From positions 1-31,328 of the IMG/VR virus record IMGVR_UViG_3300048548_000488: DNA of 31,328 bases. One strand, 5' to 3'. This document shows, piece after piece, positions 1 to 5,465 of this stretch. Source of the DNA: a virus. Made by a program: the position numbers and the translations under genes. The notes under the pieces were generated by a model, which saw nothing but the letters and a program-made list of their open reading frames with translations, made no database searches and had not been told where the DNA came from. Within the stretch, counting starts at the first letter, position 1. The number at the start of each line of letters is the position of its first letter.

Positions 1-480
1 GAATACTCTTCCCTTAGTTAATGCTTGGAGTGAATTTGCATTCAGACCACCAGCAAGACCACCTGCTTGAGAAAGTCCATTTGCCAACTGTGAAACAGCA
101 GAACCAGCAAATTCTGGTAATGCAGCTGCAGCAGCAGATTTAACAGCAGCAGCAAGATTATCGGTGTTTGTGATATCACCGCCCATAGCAGCGATTGTTG
201 ATACACCCAATACACCTAGGTCAATTTGTGTATATTGAGGAGCATAGTTAGTTTGCAATCCTTTAGGCATTGCCAAATACACTGTATTTTGATTATACTT
301 AAGGTTGGTCGAACTTGATTCTGGAAATGAACGACCGTAGTATGCTCTACTACTATCTTTATAATTAAGTCGATGACGACGGAATTTGATGTAATCAATA
401 GCTCCAGTGGAACCATCCGCTAATGATGCGGTATCTCCTCCTGATACAGGAGGTGTCAATGGGTATCTGAATATCGCCAA
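1..480 (-). CDS. 48: gp48-like baseplate tail-tube cap protein (partial, 3' end outside window)
   Basis: The minus strand is open for 160 codons from a TTG at 480 to the window edge. The product begins MAIFRYPLTPPVSGG, continues with a DYIKFRRHRLNYK stretch and a VYLAMPKGLQTNYAPQY stretch, then becomes alanine/glycine rich. This layout (a RYP start, a DYI/DYL strand, then a VYLPMP-type strand and a small-residue region) resembles the gp48 tail-tube cap of marine T4-like phages. In T4, gp48 with gp54 caps the hub and nucleates the tail tube. No ATG lies in this frame near the start. I chose TTG because an AGG sits about 7 bases upstream and a late-promoter motif (ATAAATA, 518 to 512) lies about 30 bases upstream. 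The gene diverges from gp4. The frame is sure; the gp48 name is moderately sure. Confidence 0.62.
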   Translation of the reverse strand, partial: MAIFRYPLTPPVSGGDTASLADGSTGAIDYIKFRRHRLNYKDSSRAYYGRSFPESSSTNLKYNQNTVYLAMPKGLQTNYAPQYTQIDLGVLGVSTIAAMGGDITNTDNLAAAVKSAAAAALPEFAGSAVSQLANGLSQAGGLAGGLNANSLQALTKGRVF

Positions 481-488
481 CTTAACAC

Positions 489-495
489 CTAAATA
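489..495 (+). promoter_or_regulatory. T4-like late promoter motif for gp4 (CTAAATA)
   Basis: CTAAATA lies 21 bases before the gp4 start. T4 late promoters are read by a gp55-directed polymerase at TATAAATA; cyanophages use close variants. A single seven-base match is weak alone, but the same motif recurs before several structural genes here. Confidence 0.4.
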
Positions 496-511
496 TAGTG
501 TGACCTCTATG

Positions 512-518
512 TATTTAT
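512..518 (-). promoter_or_regulatory. T4-like late promoter motif for the gp48-like gene (ATAAATA)
   Basis: ATAAATA on the minus strand sits about 30 bases before the TTG chosen for the gp48-like gene. It overlaps the first bases of the gp4 start codon on the other strand, so the two divergent promoters are packed into about 30 bases. Confidence 0.5.
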
Positions 519-936
519 GAGATATCAAGGTAGATACAGACCTTCTTTTCCTGGGAAGTATAAAGGAGACCCAAGTAATGTAATTTACAGATCATCTTGG
601 GAGTATAAATTTATGAAATGGTGTGATATTACCAGATCTGTTCAAGAGTGGGGTAGTGAAGAAATTATTATTCCTTATGTATCTCCTGTTGATGGTAGAA
701 GGCATCGATATTTTCCAGATTTTTATGTTAAGATTGGTAAAAGAAAGTATCTAGTTGAAGTGAAACCCTTCAAACAAACTAAAGAACCTAAAACTCAAAA
801 AAGACATACCAAAAGATATATTAATGAAGTTGTTACATATGCTGTAAACCAAGCAAAGTGGAAAGCAGCAACTGAATTTTGTATGGACCAAGGTTGGGAG
901 TTTATGTTAATCACTGAAAAGGAACTTAAAATCTAA
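517..936 (+). CDS. 4: Head completion protein gp4 (TnsA-like endonuclease fold)
   Basis: The 139-residue product matches the T4 gp4/gp50 head-completion family in length and motifs: an N-terminal RYQGRYRPSFPGKY, then YRSSWEYKFMKWCD, EWGSEEIIIPY, RHRYFPDFYV and YLVEVKP. The spacing PDF...EVK gives the PD-(D/E)XK catalytic pattern of TnsA-type endonucleases, with D at about residue 69 and E-V-K at about 86-88. In T4 this protein acts on the filled head, finishing the packaged DNA end and making the head ready for tail joining. The ATG at 517 is the first in frame and follows a CTAAATA motif. The stop TAA overlaps the ATG of the next gene by one base (TAATG), so the two are translationally coupled. 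Confidence 0.88.
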   Translation: MRYQGRYRPSFPGKYKGDPSNVIYRSSWEYKFMKWCDITRSVQEWGSEEIIIPYVSPVDGRRHRYFPDFYVKIGKRKYLVEVKPFKQTKEPKTQKRHTKRYINEVVTYAVNQAKWKAATEFCMDQGWEFMLITEKELKI

Positions 937-1754
937 TGGCAATCCAAAGACCAGAACAAGCTAGATATAACTCTCTTCAGGAATTTATCGGATTCTTTAA
1001 GGATGCTGACATGCATCCTGCTACAACGAATCTATTTTCTGTTCACTTTTCTAGTCCACCCATGTTAATTCAAGGTAGTGGAAATACTAAGACCTCTAGA
1101 TTACAGACTGAAACTGGTCGGATGGGTTTTTTATTAGATTACTATGCAAAAACTGTCAATTTACCCAGTAAGCAAATTACTACAGGACAGCAAGTTGATG
1201 TTGGTTCGGGATTTAAATATGGGACAGGAACGGCATTTAGTCAGATTAGTATAACTTTTCAAATGCCACGTTCTCAATATACAAGAACATTATTTGAAAG
1301 ATGGACGCAGTTGATGGCAAATGATGCCAATCAATATACAGATTATTATAGGAACTATGTTTGTCCTGAATTATACATTTACAAGTGGGAAAGAGGTGGT
1401 GGTGCAGATGCTGTAACTGACCCCAAACTTCTAAGAGCAGTTAGACAAAACGGTAATAATGCACTTCTCGCTAAAAAAAATAAATTGACTGCAGTATGGG
1501 TTCTCAAGAACGTTTTCCCATATAATATTGGTTCCGTTCAACTTAATAACGGTCCCGCACAACTTATGGATCTTAACGTGCAATTTTATTATGAAAGATA
1601 TAGATTCTATCCAGAGTCTGCTTTCGATGATGAGGGTGTAGGACAATTAATTACAATCCCATCCACTGGAGATGATGTTACCACTCAATCTACTCCGAAG
1701 AATCAAACTGCTTTATACTCTGGGTTCCCAAATTCATCTGGAAACATTGCCTAA
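936..1754 (+). CDS. 54: gp54-like baseplate tail-tube initiator protein
   Basis: The 272-residue product begins with YNSLQEFIGFF and has an NLFSVHFSSPPM strand, a QISITFQMP strand, ERWTQLMAND and a C-terminal LNVQFYYERYRF strand. This order (an LEEF-type helix, N-x-F-x-V-x-F strand, then a beta barrel ending in a V-x-F-x-Y-R strand) is that of the tail-tube fold shared by gp19 and gp54. T4 gp54 is about 320 residues and starts tail-tube polymerisation on the hub. Its place next to gp4, gp48-like and gp26 fits a baseplate role. It could instead be another tube-fold baseplate protein; the fold seems more secure than the exact number. The start overlaps the gp4 stop. Confidence 0.65.
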   Translation: MAIQRPEQARYNSLQEFIGFFKDADMHPATTNLFSVHFSSPPMLIQGSGNTKTSRLQTETGRMGFLLDYYAKTVNLPSKQITTGQQVDVGSGFKYGTGTAFSQISITFQMPRSQYTRTLFERWTQLMANDANQYTDYYRNYVCPELYIYKWERGGGADAVTDPKLLRAVRQNGNNALLAKKNKLTAVWVLKNVFPYNIGSVQLNNGPAQLMDLNVQFYYERYRFYPESAFDDEGVGQLITIPSTGDDVTTQSTPKNQTALYSGFPNSSGNIA

Positions 1755-1757
1755 ATA
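1751..1757 (+). promoter_or_regulatory. Late promoter motif before gp26 (CTAAATA)
   Basis: CTAAATA overlaps the stop codon of the gp54-like gene and sits 21 bases before the gp26 ATG, the same distance as the motif before gp4. Confidence 0.45.
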
Positions 1758-1778
1758 AAAATACTGATGTGAATTTCT

Positions 1779-2489
1779 ATGGCATTACCTAAATTAAATG
1801 TACCTAGGTACAAACTGAAACTGCCATCTGATGGCAGAACTGTGAACTATAGACCGTTTCTAGTAAAAGAAGAAAAACTTCTTCTTTTAGCAACTGAAAC
1901 GGGAGAACAATCGGACATTGTTATTGCTATTAAAGATATTATTAAAGGATGTACTGATATCGCTGATGTTGATTCGTTAGCAACTTTTGATATTGAATTT
2001 GTGTTTCTGCAAATTCGTACTAGATCAGTCGGTGAATCTGTTGATGTATCTGTGACATGTCCTGATGATGGAGAAACAGAGATGTCTATTTCTATTTCTC
2101 TCGATGATATCAAAGTTCAAAAGACCAGAGGACATAAATCTGAAATTAAATTGTCCGATGAAGTTATCGTTACCATGGGATATCCCAATCTCGAAACTTT
2201 TGTTAAAATGAATTTTAGTGAGGAAGTCAATCAAATTGACCAAGTGTTTGACATGGCAGCAGGTTGTATAAAAACAATTGCTGATGCGGATCAAGTCTAT
2301 GATTGTGCCGATTCGTCGAAACAAGAATTGCTTGAATTTTTTGACCAACTAAGTTCAAAGCAGTTTGGATCAATTCAAAAATTCTTTGAAACGATGCCTA
2401 AACTTTCTCATACACTTAAGGTAACTAATCCTAATACTGGTGTTGAAAGTGAAGTTGTCCTTGAGGGGTTAGCGAGTTTTTTCGCATAG
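1779..2489 (+). CDS. 26: Baseplate hub subunit gp26 (T4_baseplate family)
   Basis: The 236-residue product starts MALPKLNVPRYKLKLPSDG and has YRPFLVKEEKLLLLATETG, the hallmark opening of the gp26 family in T4-like phages (T4 gp26 is 208 residues). A DIEFVFLQIRTRSVGE segment and VTCPDDGE follow. In T4, gp26 helps assemble the central hub. The last zero-frame codons are AGT TTT TTC GCA TAG. These carry a T-TTT-TTC slippery heptamer that lets ribosomes pass into the -1 frame encoding the gp51-like segment, so both the 236-residue form and a fusion of about 299 residues are predicted. The next gene downstream is tape-measure-like, which is the usual neighbour of frameshifted tail-assembly chaperones. 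Confidence 0.85.
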   Translation: MALPKLNVPRYKLKLPSDGRTVNYRPFLVKEEKLLLLATETGEQSDIVIAIKDIIKGCTDIADVDSLATFDIEFVFLQIRTRSVGESVDVSVTCPDDGETEMSISISLDDIKVQKTRGHKSEIKLSDEVIVTMGYPNLETFVKMNFSEEVNQIDQVFDMAAGCIKTIADADQVYDCADSSKQELLEFFDQLSSKQFGSIQKFFETMPKLSHTLKVTNPNTGVESEVVLEGLASFFA

Positions 2490-2526
2490 CACTCCTTCAC
2501 GCCAATCTTCGTTCTTATTATGAAGG
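2477..2526 (+). promoter_or_regulatory. Predicted -1 programmed ribosomal frameshift site (gp26 to gp51)
   Basis: T-TTT-TTC at 2477-2483 is an X-XXY-YYZ slippery heptamer in the correct zero-frame phase, four bases before the gp26 stop. Eleven bases downstream a six-base arm CCTTCA (2494-2499) pairs perfectly with TGAAGG (2521-2526), with TAGC (2487-2490) and GCTA (2536-2539) able to add an outer helix. After the shift, reading continues CGC ATA GCA CTC to the stop at 2675-2677. The -1 frame is open from 2465 but has no ATG, GTG or TTG before the conserved gp51 part. The signal is seen; that it works is inferred. Confidence 0.72.
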
Positions 2527-2677
2527 TAATTTTGCGCTAATGCATCATCATAAATGGAATATCGAACACATCGATAATCTGATGCCTTGGGAAAAAGAGA
2601 TCTATGTGAATTTATTAGTACAATTCCTCAAAGAAGAAGAACGTAGAATGAAGGAGCAGCAAGCAGCTAGTGGCTAA
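2483..2677 (+). CDS. 51: gp51-like hub assembly protein segment, read as a -1 frameshift extension of gp26
   Basis: From the first codon read after the predicted shift, the frame encodes 64 residues: RIALLHANLRSYYEGNF, then MHHHKWNIEHIDNLMPWEKE, and an E/K-rich end. The MPWEKEIYV pattern is what I recall for gp51-like proteins of marine T4-like phages. The only ATG in frame (2540) would cut off the conserved HANLRSYYEGNF part and has no well-placed ribosome site. The segment is therefore most simply made as the C-terminus of a gp26-gp51 fusion of about 299 residues. In T4, gp51 is a separate protein said to catalyse hub assembly. The stop overlaps the GTG start of the next gene by eight bases. 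A short independent product from 2540 is not excluded. Confidence 0.68.
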   Translation, partial: RIALLHANLRSYYEGNFALMHHHKWNIEHIDNLMPWEKEIYVNLLVQFLKEEERRMKEQQAASG

Positions 2678-5465
2678 ATTACAAGTTTATAAGTTTGTAA
2701 ATTCTGGGTCTGTCTCAACAAAAGACCCGTTAGTTGCTGCTGCTCGCTCGCAGACGTTAGCATTTAATAGAATGGGGTCAACATTGACCTCTATTGGAAC
2801 TGTAATATCTGATATAGAAAAAATATCAATTGCTCAGGTAAAGGACGCTAAGAAGCGTGAGCAACTTGAAAGGAGGAGAGACCGTAGACAGAAAGATACT
2901 GCGTCCGAAGAAATACAAGAGTCAACAAAATCAAGAGGTAAAGCTGCAAATCTTGGTGGAAAGATTAAAAACTCTGCCAAGAAAGGACTTGGTTGGATTG
3001 ATAAATTTCTAGGACCAATCGCAACAACCTTTGTAAAATTAGCATCTTTTGCAATTACTACAAAAGTATTAGAGTGGTTAGCTGATGACCAAAATACTGA
3101 AAAATTAAAAACCTTTTTAGACAGAACAAAATTTGTTTTTGAAAAGATATTTGGTTGGGCGAAGGGATTTACTGAAAATATCTTAGATGGATTTGGTGCT
3201 TTAGCAGATCCTAATGGGTCATTTTTATCTAGATTAGGTGGTCTTGGTAAAATAATGATGGGCATCATTGGGTTGAAATACCTGATGAATCCATTCAGTT
3301 TAATTAGTGATATTCTAGGTTTGGTCGATATTCTTGGAAGGCGAGGTGATCGCCCACCAAGAGTCGATAAATCAAAAAAGGTTACTCAAAGACCAACAGC
3401 AAATAAACCATCAGTAAGACCAACAGTAAAACCTAGTCCTAAACTATCTCCTTTCCAGTTAGAGCAAGCACGAAAGGTTGCCACTAAAGAATCTCTTGAA
3501 GGAACTGGTGAACAGGTTGGTAAGAAAGCTACTGGACAGGTTTTTAAATATGGTGGTAAAAATATAACTAAGGCAACACATCGTTTCTTCCTGAAAGTTA
3601 TTGGAAGAGGTGGTGTAACAGGATTAAAGAAATTAATCGGTGCATTTAAGTTACCACTTATAAGTGGTTTACTAACTGCTGCATTGAATTGGATCATGGG
3701 TGAGTCTATCGCCAAATCGCTCATGATGGGTGTTGGTGATGGTATTGGTACATTCTTAGGTGGTTGGGCAGGTGGCGCTATAGGTGCTCTGGGTGGTCCT
3801 GCAGCACCCATTACAATACCTTTAGGTGCATTTGTTGGTGCAATGCTTGGTGGCATTGCAGGTGAGGCAATCGGCGGATACTTATATGATTTGATGTTAG
3901 GTAAGGCAAACTTAGGTGCTGACCTTGGTGCTATGGGCAAGAAACTTATCAGTGGTATGAAGTCTCTTTGGAATGACTATATTATGAATGGAGATTTCTG
4001 GGCAGGTGCCTGGGAAACATTCCTAAACATCGGTCAAGATGTTATGAGTAGTGCCTGGGGCTCTATGATGAACATGTGGAATTATGCTTCTGGTGCTGCA
4101 GCAGATTTCTTTACTCATATGATGGAAGTCTCGAAACCCTGGCGTGAAGCAATGTGGGATGCCTTCCAAAAATATGTTGTTAATGGTCCGCAAGAGTTAG
4201 TCAAAGTTATCTTTGACACGATTCTATCTGGTGCTAAAGGAATTGGGCAAATTTTTGCTGAGGGTGCTCCTATTTTGATGTCCATTATTAAAACTTCTGC
4301 TGAAGCAGCAATTGATTGGGCATTTAATAAAGTCAAAGGTTTAGTTGAAGGAATCCGAGATGCTGTAGTAGGATTCAGACCAAGAGAAGCACTTAGCAAG
4401 TTGGGTTCATTGTTAGTGATGCTTGGAGCACCACTGTCACAGATTCCTGAGATGATGAAAGCTGTTGGTGCTGCAACTAGCAAAACGATTAGTCAAGCAA
4501 TAGCAAAATCAAAAGAAATTGGGCAGATGATTATTGATCCCATCATGGGATATATTGACCCTGCTATTAGAGCAATTAATGAAACCTGGAAAATTGTTAG
4601 TAACCTTCCAGGGTATGTTTACGATAACACTATCAAACCAATCTTTGATGCTATTGGTTCTGTATGGAACTCTGGTCCTGCAATCTGGGAGTTTTTACAT
4701 AGACCAAATACATTCCAAGAAATTACAGGACAAGAAGTTCCCCAACAAGAAATGTTCCTTGGTGGTGTAGTTAAAGGTATTGGTAACGCTGTTAAGGGTG
4801 TTAGTAATGCAGTTAGTGGTGTTATGCAAAGTCCTGTTGGACAGGTACTTGGAACTGCTGCATCTTTTATTCCTGGTGCTGCACCAATTATGGCAGGAAT
4901 TAACACACTTGCCACGGGCAATCCCATGTCAATGTTAGGAATGATTCCTGGCATGGGTGCGATGATGAATAGTCCTTTAGGTCAGATAGGTAGTCAGTTA
5001 TTAGGCGGCAATTTTACAGGTGCTTTGAGTACTGGAATGAATATGGTTCCTGGTATGGGTCAATTCTCTGGACTTGCATCTGGTGCAATAGGTGGACTTA
5101 TGTCTGGTTCTCTTAGTCCTACTAGATTGATAAGTAATGTTGCCGAAAAATTTAATATGGGTGGACTGTATAAAGCAGTTACTGGTGCTATGGGTGGTGA
5201 TTATACATCGAGCATTCGAGAACTTGGATCACAAATTGGAGTTAATCCTAGTGTTCTAGGTGCGGTAGAAAGTACTACTAGCAGAGCAATGTCTAAGGAT
5301 GGTCTTTCTGCAGAATATGCTATGCAACAAGCACTTGAATTTGTCCCAGTACCAATGATTTTAGAGCGACTTGTTCCTCTACCTACAGCAGTTCCCATAA
5401 ATACTGGAGGCGGTGGTGGTGTCGTCACTGGTGTACCTTCTAGCATAACGCAGCGTACTCAATAA
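2670..5465 (+). CDS. Tape-measure-like tail protein (first of two paralogues)
   Basis: The 931-residue product has an N-terminal part with LQVYKFVNSG, a helical NRMGSTLTSIGTVISDIEKI segment and a charged K/R/E-rich coil (about 65-95). Next is a conserved block with VLEWLADDQNTEKL and LKYLMNPFSLISDI (about 110-220), then long alanine/glycine hydrophobic helices with glycine-zipper spacing (about 330-410), and low-complexity G/M/S-rich sequence to the end. This is the composition of a tape-measure protein, and its place directly after gp26/gp51 and before gp27 matches T4 gp29 synteny. At 1.5 A per residue, 931 residues of helix would span roughly 140 nm, plausible for a long cyanomyovirus tail. 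GTG at 2670 is the start, overlapping the gp51 stop. The N-terminal 220 residues are paralogous to the next gene. Tape-measure identity is inferred, not proven. Confidence 0.6.
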   Translation: MAKLQVYKFVNSGSVSTKDPLVAAARSQTLAFNRMGSTLTSIGTVISDIEKISIAQVKDAKKREQLERRRDRRQKDTASEEIQESTKSRGKAANLGGKIKNSAKKGLGWIDKFLGPIATTFVKLASFAITTKVLEWLADDQNTEKLKTFLDRTKFVFEKIFGWAKGFTENILDGFGALADPNGSFLSRLGGLGKIMMGIIGLKYLMNPFSLISDILGLVDILGRRGDRPPRVDKSKKVTQRPTANKPSVRPTVKPSPKLSPFQLEQARKVATKESLEGTGEQVGKKATGQVFKYGGKNITKATHRFFLKVIGRGGVTGLKKLIGAFKLPLISGLLTAALNWIMGESIAKSLMMGVGDGIGTFLGGWAGGAIGALGGPAAPITIPLGAFVGAMLGGIAGEAIGGYLYDLMLGKANLGADLGAMGKKLISGMKSLWNDYIMNGDFWAGAWETFLNIGQDVMSSAWGSMMNMWNYASGAAADFFTHMMEVSKPWREAMWDAFQKYVVNGPQELVKVIFDTILSGAKGIGQIFAEGAPILMSIIKTSAEAAIDWAFNKVKGLVEGIRDAVVGFRPREALSKLGSLLVMLGAPLSQIPEMMKAVGAATSKTISQAIAKSKEIGQMIIDPIMGYIDPAIRAINETWKIVSNLPGYVYDNTIKPIFDAIGSVWNSGPAIWEFLHRPNTFQEITGQEVPQQEMFLGGVVKGIGNAVKGVSNAVSGVMQSPVGQVLGTAASFIPGAAPIMAGINTLATGNPMSMLGMIPGMGAMMNSPLGQIGSQLLGGNFTGALSTGMNMVPGMGQFSGLASGAIGGLMSGSLSPTRLISNVAEKFNMGGLYKAVTGAMGGDYTSSIRELGSQIGVNPSVLGAVESTTSRAMSKDGLSAEYAMQQALEFVPVPMILERLVPLPTAVPINTGGGGGVVTGVPSSITQRTQ

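Noticed and set aside
216-416. Minus-strand ORF of 66 codons
   Set aside because: It is in a different frame from the gp48-like reading, which covers the same strand with family-like sequence; this one is a hydrophobic shadow.
2540-2677. gp51 as an independent 45-residue protein from ATG 2540
   Set aside because: This start would remove the conserved HANLRSYYEGNF part and lacks a well-spaced ribosome site; frameshifting explains the whole open frame better, though a minor product is not excluded.
3386-3940. Minus-strand ORF of 184 codons opposite the tape-measure-like gene
   Set aside because: Proline/alanine-rich shadow of the glycine/alanine codons on the plus strand; no start signal and no family features.
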